From Thermoplasmata archaeon (lineage in GTDB: Archaea > Thermoplasmatota > Thermoplasmata > Lutacidiplasmatales > UBA184): a stretch of 49,535 nucleotides of DNA. Made by a program: the position numbers and the translations under genes. This document shows positions 39,893 through 48,601 of the stretch, one piece after another. The DNA lies in contig JAKAVY010000011.1 of the NCBI GenBank assembly GCA_021827405.1, forward strand, positions 1 to 49,535, given 5' to 3'. Within the stretch, counting starts at the first letter, position 1; each line of letters begins with the position of its first letter. The notes under the pieces are model-generated. The model did not search any database. It was given only the letters and a program-made list of their open reading frames with translations, and had not been told where the DNA came from.

Positions 39893-42800
39893 ATGTCTGG
39901 ATCGCTCCCTCGGAGCCTCCTCATCGGCGCGCTCGCCCTGGTGATGGTCACTAGCACCCTCTTTGGAGGCGCCCTCGCGGCGCTCACCGGCCCGGGCGCC
40001 CACCCGGCCGGGAGCGTCATCAACGTCATCATCCTGCCGGACGGCAAGCTGAGCACTCCGGCCCCGATCAGCATCTCTGGCAACACCTACACATTGACCC
40101 AGGAGATCAATGGCACCATCGTGGACGAACGGAACGGCAGCACTTTGAACGGGGCCGGCCACCGGCTGAACTCCACGGGTTCGGGGTCCACCGCCGTGGG
40201 GCTCTACGGAGTCACCGGGGTCACCGTGGAGAGACTCAACATCACCAATGCGAGCGAGGGAGTATCCATCCAGAACTCCAGCGCGGCCACCGTGGAAAAC
40301 AACACCATCACGGCCGCGACCGACGGGATCGTCTCCGCCTTCAGCGGGAACCTTTCCGTAATTGATAATCATCTCTTCCCGGTCGGCCCGCGCGACGTTG
40401 GGGTCTATCTCCAGAGCGGGACCCGGGCGCGCGTGACCGGCAACGAAGCGGACCGATTCCACGAGGGCATCTCCACGTACCTCTACCAGGGGGTCCTCAT
40501 CTCCGGGAACAACGTCAGCCGGAGCGAATATGGTGCGTACGTGGAGTCCAGCAGCGACACCACCCTCCTGGGGAACCTCGCGGACAACTCCACCTACGGT
40601 CTTTACCTCTCGACCGTCCAACAGGCGAACGTATCGTTAAACCACGCCGTCTACAGCGACCACGGCATCTACCTTGACTATTCGGACCAGGTGACCGGAT
40701 ACGGGAATGTGGTCAGCCATTCTCGGTCCACGGGTCTGTACCTCGATTACGACGTGGGGGTCGTCCTGGCGGGCACCGTTGCCTCCTACGGCTACATCGG
40801 GTTCGACGTGTACGAGACCTCGCAATTCGACCTTAAGGGAGGCACGGCCGTCGACTCCACCGACCTTGGACTTTACGTGGAGTATAGTTCGAGTGGGACC
40901 TTCAGTGGTCTGAACGCCTCCGGGTCCCTCTACCCGGCCTACCTCTACTACACCGAGGGCATGGTGACCCTCCAGAACGCCAACGTCTCCTACGGGGGGG
41001 TCGGCTATGGGGTCTATGCCGAGGAATCGAGCCTAACCATGATCGGGGGTTCCGTCTATGGGGAGAGGTCGTATGCGATCTACACCTACTACGCCCTACA
41101 GGTCCGCCTCATAGACCTCAACGGCACCGGGGCCTCCAACACCTACCTCCTCTACGACGAGTACAGCGCTTCCGTGAACGTCACGGGGGGACGCCTCAGC
41201 GGGTACGACTACGCCCTGTACTTGGAGTACGAGAGCTCGGTGACCGTCACCGGGACGACGTTCGTGAACGACTACTCGGCCGGATACACCGACAGCTCCG
41301 GGGTCGTGACGCTGAAGGACCTGACCGTCCTCGGAGGCGCCGACTCGGAATACGGGTGGTACGATGATTACTCGGCGTCGGTCACCGTGGTGAACGGGAC
41401 GTACCAAGACCTCCCCTACGGAGTGGTGCTCTACTACGAGCAGACCGATCGCGTGATCGGGGCCAACTTTTTGAACAACTCCGACTACGGGATCCTGACC
41501 GAGTACGCCGGCTCGGTGAGCCTCTCCGGGGTCCGGGTCACGGGGAGCGTGAGGTCCACCGACGGGTTTTACGACTACGCGTCCGGTCGCGAGTCCGTCG
41601 TGAACTCCTCCTTCCCGGGGCTTGAGTACGGGATCTACCTGGAGTACGATGGACCGGCGTGGGTCTACAACGTGAGCTCCCAGGGCAGTTACGCCGGGGT
41701 CTATGCCTACTATCCCTATTCCCTGACAGTGGCCCACTCCCAGTTCAATTTGGACAATTACTCCCTGGAACTGTACACCTCGGACGCTGCGGTGACGGAC
41801 AACACCGCCACGGGGGCGGGCATCCCCCTCTATGGGTATTACTGGGACCAGGGCTCCGTCTCCGGCAACAACTTCTCCGGGGCCAAGAGCTACGCGGCCT
41901 GGTTCACGTATGTCAGCGACGCCAACATTTCGGACAACAACTTTTCCGGGGCGGGCTCCTACGCGCTGGCCTTGGATTACTCCACAGCTTCCGTGGCCTG
42001 GGGGAACGACCTTTCCCACTCCCTCTGGGGCTTCGAACTGAACAACTCCACGGGGATCACGTTGTTCGACAACCGGATCGCCGGGGACCCTTGGGCCTTC
42101 TCCCTCAACAACTCCTCCTTGGACCTGTTCTATCACAACAATTTCATCAACGACGCCCAGTGGGTGTTCAAGGGGGCCGTCAGCCAGAACGCCTGGGCGG
42201 ACGGCTACCCGGTCGGAGGGAACTACTGGTCCGGATACACCGGGAAGGACCTCAATCACGGTCCAAACCAGAACCTTCCCGGCCCTGACGGGATCGGGGA
42301 CACCCCCTACGCCCTGGGTTCCGGCAACGTGGACCCCTATCCGCTCATGAAGCCCTGGACCTCCCCGGTGTTGACGTTCTCGGAGACCGGCCTCCCGAGC
42401 GGGACCCTCTGGAACGTGACCGTGAACGGCACCCGGTTGGCGGCCGCCGCCCCGGACCCGATTCTCTACCCCCAGGTCAACGGGGCCTACACCTCCTACG
42501 ACTACACGGTCGGGAACGTGGCCGGCTACTTCGCCCAGCCCGCCACAGGGAACGGGACCTATCGCCAGAGCGAGGAGACCATCCCGATCCACTTCTGGAC
42601 CGTGAACTACACCGTCACCTTTGCTCAAACGGGGCTCCCGGCAAACACCTCTTGGGGGGTCAAGCTCTCCTTCGCCGGTGGCCTCCAGGCCACTGGGAAC
42701 TCCTCCACGCTTGCCCTGGACGCGGCCAACGGAACCTGGGACTACCAGTTGCAGGCCCCCACCGGCTACGAGGCCTCCCCTTCCTCCGGTAACCTCACGG

Positions 42801-43585
42801 TCCGGGGGAGCTCGGTGACGGTCTCCATCGTCTTCCGTCCCATCCCGTACACGGTGTCGTTCACCCAGCAGGGGCTCCCGGTGGGCCTGAACTGGACGGT
42901 CCGGCTGCCGGGCCTCAACCTGAGCGGTCCGGCGAGCGGGAACCTGGACGCCTCCTTGCCCAACGGCACGTACGCCTTTGTCGTGGGGACCACAGTGGTC
43001 TCCTCGAGCCAGAGCTACGTCCCCACCCCGGTCCAGGGCAACCTGACGGTCAACGGTTCCGCGGTCTCCGTCCGTGTCTCTTTCGTTCCGGTGAGCCACC
43101 CAACGCTCTACACGGTCACCTTCGCGCCGGCCGGGCTCCCGTCCGGGAGCTCCTTCAACCTCTCCGTCGCGGGACGGAGCTTCACCGGGGCGACCACGCT
43201 CGTGGCGCTCCAACTCCCGAACGGGACGTACAGCTTCGGCGTGGGGGCCCCTGCCGGATGGTCGGTGACCCCGGTCCAGGGAGTGCTGACCGTGAACGGG
43301 ACGAGCGTTTCGGTGACCGTGACCTTCGCCTCCGTCCCCAGCCCCTCCTCGAGCTCGGGGATCCCCAACGGGGAATACCTCGCCCTCCTGGCCCTGGTGA
43401 TCGTGCTCGCCATCCTCATGGTGGTGGGCTGGCTGCTCTACCTCGGCCACCGGCGAAAGGGCGGAGGGGCCCAGACCTCCCCGGCCCCGCCCAACCCGGC
43501 GCCCACCCCCCCTGAGGCGTGGCAGGCGCCGGGCGCGGAGCCTCCCGCACCTCCCGCTCCCGGGAGCCCCCCCGGCTCACCCTGA
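39893..43585 (+). CDS. Giant beta-helix surface protein with Tyr-rich coils and thermopsin-type repeats
   Basis: 1230 residues from ATG 39893. A signal peptide (residues about 8-30) precedes a right-handed parallel beta-helix of the NosD/CASH type (about 70-800), first with NNTIT-like coils, then roughly 16 coils of about 23 residues, each with a Tyr-rich motif such as GIYLDYS, GLYVEYS or YALYLEYES. After GGNYWSGYTG and DGIGDTPY (typical NosD ends) come four or five repeats starting FSETGLPSGTLWNVTVNG, FAQTGLPANTSWGVKLSF and FTQQGLPVGLNWTVRLPG. One membrane helix and a Pro-rich cytoplasmic tail end the protein. The many N-x-S/T sequons suggest glycosylation. Probable roles are envelope structure, adhesion or glycan binding. 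Confidence 0.88.
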   Translation: MSGSLPRSLLIGALALVMVTSTLFGGALAALTGPGAHPAGSVINVIILPDGKLSTPAPISISGNTYTLTQEINGTIVDERNGSTLNGAGHRLNSTGSGSTAVGLYGVTGVTVERLNITNASEGVSIQNSSAATVENNTITAATDGIVSAFSGNLSVIDNHLFPVGPRDVGVYLQSGTRARVTGNEADRFHEGISTYLYQGVLISGNNVSRSEYGAYVESSSDTTLLGNLADNSTYGLYLSTVQQANVSLNHAVYSDHGIYLDYSDQVTGYGNVVSHSRSTGLYLDYDVGVVLAGTVASYGYIGFDVYETSQFDLKGGTAVDSTDLGLYVEYSSSGTFSGLNASGSLYPAYLYYTEGMVTLQNANVSYGGVGYGVYAEESSLTMIGGSVYGERSYAIYTYYALQVRLIDLNGTGASNTYLLYDEYSASVNVTGGRLSGYDYALYLEYESSVTVTGTTFVNDYSAGYTDSSGVVTLKDLTVLGGADSEYGWYDDYSASVTVVNGTYQDLPYGVVLYYEQTDRVIGANFLNNSDYGILTEYAGSVSLSGVRVTGSVRSTDGFYDYASGRESVVNSSFPGLEYGIYLEYDGPAWVYNVSSQGSYAGVYAYYPYSLTVAHSQFNLDNYSLELYTSDAAVTDNTATGAGIPLYGYYWDQGSVSGNNFSGAKSYAAWFTYVSDANISDNNFSGAGSYALALDYSTASVAWGNDLSHSLWGFELNNSTGITLFDNRIAGDPWAFSLNNSSLDLFYHNNFINDAQWVFKGAVSQNAWADGYPVGGNYWSGYTGKDLNHGPNQNLPGPDGIGDTPYALGSGNVDPYPLMKPWTSPVLTFSETGLPSGTLWNVTVNGTRLAAAAPDPILYPQVNGAYTSYDYTVGNVAGYFAQPATGNGTYRQSEETIPIHFWTVNYTVTFAQTGLPANTSWGVKLSFAGGLQATGNSSTLALDAANGTWDYQLQAPTGYEASPSSGNLTVRGSSVTVSIVFRPIPYTVSFTQQGLPVGLNWTVRLPGLNLSGPASGNLDASLPNGTYAFVVGTTVVSSSQSYVPTPVQGNLTVNGSAVSVRVSFVPVSHPTLYTVTFAPAGLPSGSSFNLSVAGRSFTGATTLVALQLPNGTYSFGVGAPAGWSVTPVQGVLTVNGTSVSVTVTFASVPSPSSSSGIPNGEYLALLALVIVLAILMVVGWLLYLGHRRKGGGAQTSPAPPNPAPTPPEAWQAPGAEPPAPPAPGSPPGSP

Positions 43586-43993
43586 GCGGGTGGGCCCCCG
43601 GGAGGAACCCCCCCCGGAGCGAGGGAGCACCTCCATCAGCGGATAACGGAGGTCCTCGCGAAAGGACAACCGGGCCCGGACCCGCGCCCCGCCCACCCGG
43701 ACCCGCACCTCGGCCCGGATCATCTCTGCGGTGAGGTAGCGATAGCCGAAGCGTCCCGTCCCGGACGGGGGGCCCCGGCGCGGGTCCAACTGGAGGTGGA
43801 CCGACTCCACGTAGGGCTGGAGGGAGACCGCCGCCTCTATGGCCCGGGCCAGGGTGCGAGCGGTCCTGACCGATACGGGAGTCCCCACGAACTGGTGAAA
43901 GAGCCCTCCGAGCTTGATCCCGGCCTCGAAGAGCGCCTGTTCGCCCTCCGTGAGACCTCGCGCCCCGGAGCTCGCCCAAGCCCTCCTACGCAT
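43577..43993 (-). CDS. MptD-like archaeal dihydroneopterin aldolase family protein
   Basis: 138 residues from ATG 43993. LTEGEQALFEAGIKLGGLFH (14-33) carries the conserved Glu23 matching the catalytic Glu of Methanocaldococcus MptD, followed by QFVGTPVSVRTARTLARAIE, SVHLQLDP and the Tyr block GRFGYRYLTAEMIRAEVRV. The family splits 7,8-dihydroneopterin to 6-hydroxymethylpterin and glycolaldehyde in pterin cofactor synthesis. The start overlaps the end of the upstream phosphotransferase gene by eight bases. The 3' end overlaps the surface-protein gene by nine bases. The last 10 residues are low-complexity. Confidence 0.85.
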   Translation of the reverse strand: MRRRAWASSGARGLTEGEQALFEAGIKLGGLFHQFVGTPVSVRTARTLARAIEAAVSLQPYVESVHLQLDPRRGPPSGTGRFGYRYLTAEMIRAEVRVRVGGARVRARLSFREDLRYPLMEVLPRSGGGSSRGPTRSG

Positions 43994-44762
43994 GGGGATT
44001 ACCTCCCCGCGGCGAAGCGCTCCGGGCCTGCCCCAGCGCGAACGGGCCCCCCACGTACAGACCGACGAGGAGCAGCAACGACGTAACGGTCAGGGCGTAG
44101 GCCGCCAGGTAGAGGGCGCTCCCGGGAACCGGGCGAAGGTTGGCCAGGATGATCTCCAGGGCCACGAGCCCGCTCAAGACCGCCGTGAACCCCCTTAAGG
44201 GCGACCCCCGGCGGACCTTGGGGTACGGAACGGGCAGGACCATCACCGGAACGAAGATCGCCACCCCCAGGAGGAGGGACGGCGGGGACATCATCACGAA
44301 GCCCGGATACTGGAAGAGGGGGACCAGCACCAGCAGGACCAGCGCGTTCTGCGGGGTGGAGGCGCCCAGGAAGTATCCTCGTTTCCAACCCCGGGTCGTG
44401 TAGAGGGTAAGCCGGAGGAGCCCAACCGCGGCGAGGGCGATGCCCACCCCGAGGGCAACGCCGCGCCACGGGTCCCAGAGGCCGAGAGGGTAGTTGTCCA
44501 AGGCCACCGCGGCGGCGGGGGCGAGGCAGAAGGTGATCCCGTCGGAGATGGAATCGGCGATCCGCCCCGCCGCGCCTCCCGGAAGCGCCGACCGGCGGGA
44601 GAGGAGCCCGTCCAACCCGTCGAACCCCATGCCCGCCAGGATGAGGAAGAGGCCGAAGAGCTTATTCCCTAGCAGGGTGTAGGCGATGGACCCCACGCCG
44701 CAGAGCCCGTTGCCCGTGGTCGCGAGGTTCGCCCAGAGGCGCCAGAGGCTTCCCTTCCTCAT
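43986..44762 (-). CDS. CDP-alcohol phosphotransferase (archaetidylserine synthase-like)
   Basis: 258 residues from ATG 44762, which overlaps the PSD stop (ATGA). The CDP-alcohol signature is clear: GMGFDGLDGLLSRRSALPGG then RIADSISDGITF, corresponding to DG-x2-D/A-x-R-x8-G-x3-D-x3-D with the three catalytic Asp residues. Six to eight membrane helices follow. Together with the adjacent decarboxylase it should make CDP-archaeol plus serine into archaetidylserine, later turned into archaetidylethanolamine. An inositol or glycerol head group cannot be excluded by sequence, but the decarboxylase next door favours serine. Confidence 0.9.
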   Translation of the reverse strand: MRKGSLWRLWANLATTGNGLCGVGSIAYTLLGNKLFGLFLILAGMGFDGLDGLLSRRSALPGGAAGRIADSISDGITFCLAPAAAVALDNYPLGLWDPWRGVALGVGIALAAVGLLRLTLYTTRGWKRGYFLGASTPQNALVLLVLVPLFQYPGFVMMSPPSLLLGVAIFVPVMVLPVPYPKVRRGSPLRGFTAVLSGLVALEIILANLRPVPGSALYLAAYALTVTSLLLLVGLYVGGPFALGQARSASPRGGNPHA

Positions 44763-45376
44763 GGGACCACTTCCGCGAGCGCCGTGCTCCCGGCACGCAC
44801 CCGGTCCCCGGGCCGCACGAGCACCCGCACGCGGTCCCGGGGAAGGACCACGTCGACGCGGGAACCGAACAGGATCATCCCCAGCCGGTCGCCCCGGCGG
44901 GCGGCGGTCCCCGGCTCCCGCCAGGAGCGGCAACGTCGGGCCAACAGTCCGGTGATCTGGACCACCTCCACGACCCCCAGGGGGCAGACCATAAGGTAAC
45001 GCTTCTGGGCGTTTCCCGAGGCCTGGGGGCTGAAGGCTGGCCGGCGGGGGCCGCCCCGGTCCTCGACCCGGAGCAGGTAGCCGCTCACCGGGAAGCGGTT
45101 CACGTGGACATCGGTCACGTTCATGAACGTCCCGATGCGGACCCGGGGGCCCTCCTCGTTCACCACCAGCACATGCCCGTCCGCGGCGGAGAGCACATCC
45201 CCCCTGCCGACGCGTTCGGGGTCCCGGAAGAAGGCGCCCAGGAAGAGCGCCAACCCCAACGGGGCCAGGCCCGAGAGGTACCCTGGCCACCACCGCGCGA
45301 GGTAGGCGACGGTCTCCAGGAGAGCGGCGAAGACGGCCAGGCCGATGACGAGGGGCCGGCCTTCCCGGGTCAGCAC
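44759..45376 (-). CDS. Phosphatidylserine (archaetidylserine) decarboxylase proenzyme
   Basis: 205 residues from ATG 45376, the short PSD type. An N-terminal membrane segment (about 8-50) leads to FFRDPERVG, SAADGHVLVVNEEG, IGTFMNVTDVHVNRFPVSG and LGMILFGSRVDVVLP. Self-cleavage is expected between Gly196 and Ser197 in VRAGSTALAEV, giving the pyruvoyl cofactor. The enzyme makes archaetidylethanolamine in the membrane. It leads the operon PSD, PSS-like, MptD-like, with overlaps of four and eight bases. Confidence 0.93.
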   Translation of the reverse strand: MLTREGRPLVIGLAVFAALLETVAYLARWWPGYLSGLAPLGLALFLGAFFRDPERVGRGDVLSAADGHVLVVNEEGPRVRIGTFMNVTDVHVNRFPVSGYLLRVEDRGGPRRPAFSPQASGNAQKRYLMVCPLGVVEVVQITGLLARRCRSWREPGTAARRGDRLGMILFGSRVDVVLPRDRVRVLVRPGDRVRAGSTALAEVVP

Positions 45377-45457
45377 AGAAGGGGTGCGAGCCTTACCGGT
45401 TTATCCCCCTTCCCCCCCCGTGTCGGGACACCAGAGCGCGGGGAGCCCGGGGAAGGA

Positions 45458-48400
45458 TCAACCGATGGGAACCGGTCCGTGCAGGCGGGTCATGGAAAGC
45501 GGCGGCACCGTCTCGGGCGGTCGATAGGGCGATCGCTCTGGAAACCTGAGCTCTCCCGGGGGCGGGGGACCCGTCATCCATGGAGAAGAGCATCGCTTCA
45601 GATAGACCCCCGCTTGTCTCAGGAAGCAGAGGGCACGTCGCTCGGCCCTGGCGGCTTCAGCGAGGGACCCGCGACGGCGTTGGAGCGATCCCATCTCCCG
45701 GAGAAGCCAACCGATCGTTTCCGGATTCCTCGCTCGACGTGCCTCCCGTAGCGCCTTCGAGAGCACCTGTTCCCCTTGAAGAAAGAGACCCAGCCGGACG
45801 AGCAGCCGCGCCCGGAGCCAGGCCAGTGGCGGGCGCTCCTCCCAATCCATCGATGCCCACCGGGGACCGAGATCGCGCAGTTCCTTGAGCGCCCACTCGG
45901 TCCGACCGGTCTCCCCCTCCGCGAGGACCTCATAGGCCCGTATGAGAGGGAGGGCCTTGGCCTGACCCACCTGGGTCATGGACCGGCGGGAAGCCCTCAA
46001 CGCGTCTTTCGCCGCCTCCCACCGTGCCTGAGCGCAGAGGATCTGGGCTCGCCGGAAGATTGCCCAGGCCGTATGGATGGGCAACTCGAAGCGAAGCGTG
46101 AGGCGCTCCAGTTCGTTGAGGTCCCGGTAGGCCCAAGACCAGCGTCGACACCGCAGATCTACGAGGATCCGGTTGGTCAGCAGGCTTGCCAGGACGGCCA
46201 CGTTCCCGTACGTCCGGGCGACGCCGAGACCCCGGTCCAGCGCCCGGCCCGCCCCCTCGAGGTCGCCGCCGGCGAGCCGGATCCGGGCCTCGTTCCCCCA
46301 CTCCAGCGCCATTCGGCCATTCTCCTGCGGCATGGAGGCTTCTCGTCGCGATGCACGCGAGGCCTCCAAGGCCTCCTTGAAGAGGCCCAAATGGACCTGA
46401 GCGGCGCTCCGGGAAACCTTCGCCCAGGTGACCCAGACCCAATCCGAGGTCCCGTCGAGCTGCCGGAGGGCCCGTTGGGCCTGACGAAGCGACGATCTCC
46501 AGCGGCCCTGTTGATAGGCTAGGAAGGCCCCGGTGGCGTTCAACGCACCCCGGAGCGCCGGCGGGACGGCCGCCCCGAGGAGCGCGGACTCGACCCGGGC
46601 TTGCCGCAGTTCCTGCTCCGCCCGCAAGGTGTCCGTCGCCACGGTGGCCGAAGCAAGGTTCACCCGGGCCCAGATCCCGGCAAGGCTAACCTCGTGGAGC
46701 GCCTTCAAAAGCGAACCCAATACCATCTGGGACGCCCTAGGATACCCGGCCACCCACAGCCACTGCCCGGCCCGGATCTCCAGGGGAGCGCGGATCCGGA
46801 GCCCCTCGGGGGTTCCCGGGAAGGTCCGCCGGAGGTGGTCCACCGACTCCTCCACCTCTTCCGGCAGGTTCTCCCGGAACGCACGATCGCACGCCCTTTG
46901 GATCCAAGGCAGCGCCAGTGCCGGGTCTCCCGCCTGGGCCAGAAACCGGGCCGCGAGCAGAGGAGGGTCGGGTCGGTGTTCCGCGAACCATTTGCCCAGG
47001 GCGAGACAGGCTCCCCGGGAAGGCTTGAACCTCCTCAAGAGGTGTTCCCGATAACCCTCGTTCCCGAAGGCCCAACGGTCTGACCCTACGGGACGGAGGA
47101 GACCTGCGCGCGCGCTCCGTTCCAGGGAACGTCCCACGTCTCTGGGCCAGTTTCCCCCGACGGTCTGCAAGAGGTGCTGGAGCGGAGCCTGGTCAAACGT
47201 CTGCCCGAGGAGCGCGGCGTACTCGAGAAGCCCCCGGTCCGGAGGACGGAGGTCGTCCAGGCGAGCCTGGAGCAGGTCCCACATGGGGCTGTGTCCGTCC
47301 TGGCCTGGGGCGAGCCGAAGGGAGGCCGACCGAACCTGGGTCGGGCTCCACCGGGGACGCGTCCTCGCCTCCCGGAGACCTTCGAGGAGCGACAGAGGGT
47401 TCCCTTTGGCCCATCGGAACAGGAGCCGGATCTGACGTTCGGGGATGGTCCGTCCGGATCGACGAAGCTCGTCGGCGATTAATGCCTCTGCATCCGGTGG
47501 GCCGAGGGGCGGCAGCCGCAGGATGCGAACCCCTCCCGGAACCCAGCGATCGATGGCCTGAAGGATGGGCGGCGGGAGTTCCCCCTCCTCTGACCGGATC
47601 GAGAGAACGACCCGGGCCCCTCCCCCCTGGCGGCTCAGACCACCCACGAGGAAGCGCAACACCGACCGGTGGGATTCTCGCGCGCGATCCACGTCATCTA
47701 CGAGAAACAGGACCCGTTCGGACCGGTAAGGTCCCTCCGGCATCCCCCCGCCCTCCAGGAGGAGAAGGGGAAGGCAGCACTGGGTGGGGACGGCGGGGCT
47801 CAGGGAGGGCCCCTGCCCGATCAATTCCCGGGCCAGATCCAGGGCCGGCAGCGGGTTCCCGGAGAGGGTGGTCCTCCGAACGGTGAACCCCATCAGGGTC
47901 GCCACTTGAGCGGTCCACTCCAGCATCCGGGTCTTCCCCGAGCCCAACCCTCCGAGGAGCACCAGGACCGGAGTGGTGGGACCCGAGGGTTCCGGCGGAC
48001 CCAGAAAGCGCAGGATCTCCTGACGTTCGGCGTAGCGGCCCCGAAACCGGGAAGGTGCGTCCAGTTCCCTCCCCCCAGTCGCCGCCACCACGTCCTCGAG
48101 CTGCCGTAGGAGGTCGGGTAGGTCAGCCCCTTCTCCCACCGCGGCTTCTGGCAGCGCCCGCAGAAGCGGCTCAGCGGGGTAATCGGGGAGCAGAAGCCTG
48201 AGTTCCTGGAAAGTGAGGCCGAGCCCTCGCAAGCGCTGCGGAAGGATCCCCTCCCAGAGTTGGCGAGCCCGAGATTCGCCGACCGGGCTGAGAGCGTAGA
48301 GGTTCTCATGCCGGTAGCGGTCCCGGTCTCCGGTGGGATAGACCCGGAGAACCCCCTGCTGCCGGAGGGCCCGGGTGACCCGGGAGCAGGTGGCCTGGGA

Positions 48401-48541
48401 AAGGCCCAAGGCCTGCCCGATCAGCCGCTGGGTCGCGCTCCGCACGCGGGCGCCGGGCTCCCCCAAGTAGAGGACAAGACGGGTCCCGGGAGAAAGGGCG
48501 GGGCCCAGTGGTAGGGGCGCTGAGGCCTGGAATGCGACCAT
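45458..48541 (-). CDS. STAND-type ATPase regulator: winged helix, AAA/NB-ARC-like NTPase, TPR array
   Basis: 1027 residues from ATG 48541. Residues about 20-95 form a winged helix (IGQALGLSQATCSRVTRALR, then QQGVLRVYPTGDRDRYRHE) of MarR type. A linker leads to an ATPase that starts FRGRYAERQEILRFL; Walker A is GGLGSGKT (197-204), Walker B VLFLVDDVDRA (277-287), and a sensor-like VVLSIRSEEG follows. A helical region ends near residue 500, and the rest (about 520-980) is a TPR/superhelix. This is the STAND layout of MalT-like signal NTPases, where ligand binding to the superhelix drives ATP-dependent oligomerisation and DNA binding. Its target is unknown; the divergent surface-protein gene is the nearest candidate. 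Confidence 0.82.
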   Translation of the reverse strand: MVAFQASAPLPLGPALSPGTRLVLYLGEPGARVRSATQRLIGQALGLSQATCSRVTRALRQQGVLRVYPTGDRDRYRHENLYALSPVGESRARQLWEGILPQRLRGLGLTFQELRLLLPDYPAEPLLRALPEAAVGEGADLPDLLRQLEDVVAATGGRELDAPSRFRGRYAERQEILRFLGPPEPSGPTTPVLVLLGGLGSGKTRMLEWTAQVATLMGFTVRRTTLSGNPLPALDLARELIGQGPSLSPAVPTQCCLPLLLLEGGGMPEGPYRSERVLFLVDDVDRARESHRSVLRFLVGGLSRQGGGARVVLSIRSEEGELPPPILQAIDRWVPGGVRILRLPPLGPPDAEALIADELRRSGRTIPERQIRLLFRWAKGNPLSLLEGLREARTRPRWSPTQVRSASLRLAPGQDGHSPMWDLLQARLDDLRPPDRGLLEYAALLGQTFDQAPLQHLLQTVGGNWPRDVGRSLERSARAGLLRPVGSDRWAFGNEGYREHLLRRFKPSRGACLALGKWFAEHRPDPPLLAARFLAQAGDPALALPWIQRACDRAFRENLPEEVEESVDHLRRTFPGTPEGLRIRAPLEIRAGQWLWVAGYPRASQMVLGSLLKALHEVSLAGIWARVNLASATVATDTLRAEQELRQARVESALLGAAVPPALRGALNATGAFLAYQQGRWRSSLRQAQRALRQLDGTSDWVWVTWAKVSRSAAQVHLGLFKEALEASRASRREASMPQENGRMALEWGNEARIRLAGGDLEGAGRALDRGLGVARTYGNVAVLASLLTNRILVDLRCRRWSWAYRDLNELERLTLRFELPIHTAWAIFRRAQILCAQARWEAAKDALRASRRSMTQVGQAKALPLIRAYEVLAEGETGRTEWALKELRDLGPRWASMDWEERPPLAWLRARLLVRLGLFLQGEQVLSKALREARRARNPETIGWLLREMGSLQRRRGSLAEAARAERRALCFLRQAGVYLKRCSSPWMTGPPPPGELRFPERSPYRPPETVPPLSMTRLHGPVPIG

Positions 48542-48554
48542 AGAAGACGGTTTG

Positions 48555-48578
48555 TGAATAAGCGACGTAGCCTTAAGA
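48555..48578. promoter_or_regulatory. Divergent promoter region of the STAND regulator and the small surface protein
   Basis: Two AT-rich islands lie in the 60-base intergenic gap. CCTTAAGA (48571-48578) is about 27 bases before ATG 48602 and fits a rightward leaderless promoter. GTGAATAAG (48555-48563, CTTATTCAC on the minus strand) is 14-22 bases before ATG 48541; the palindromic CTTAAG could also serve leftward. The overlap of the two promoters offers a simple control point. Confidence 0.5.
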
Positions 48579-48601
48579 CCGAGGTCCCGGTCCTCGAGAC
48601 G

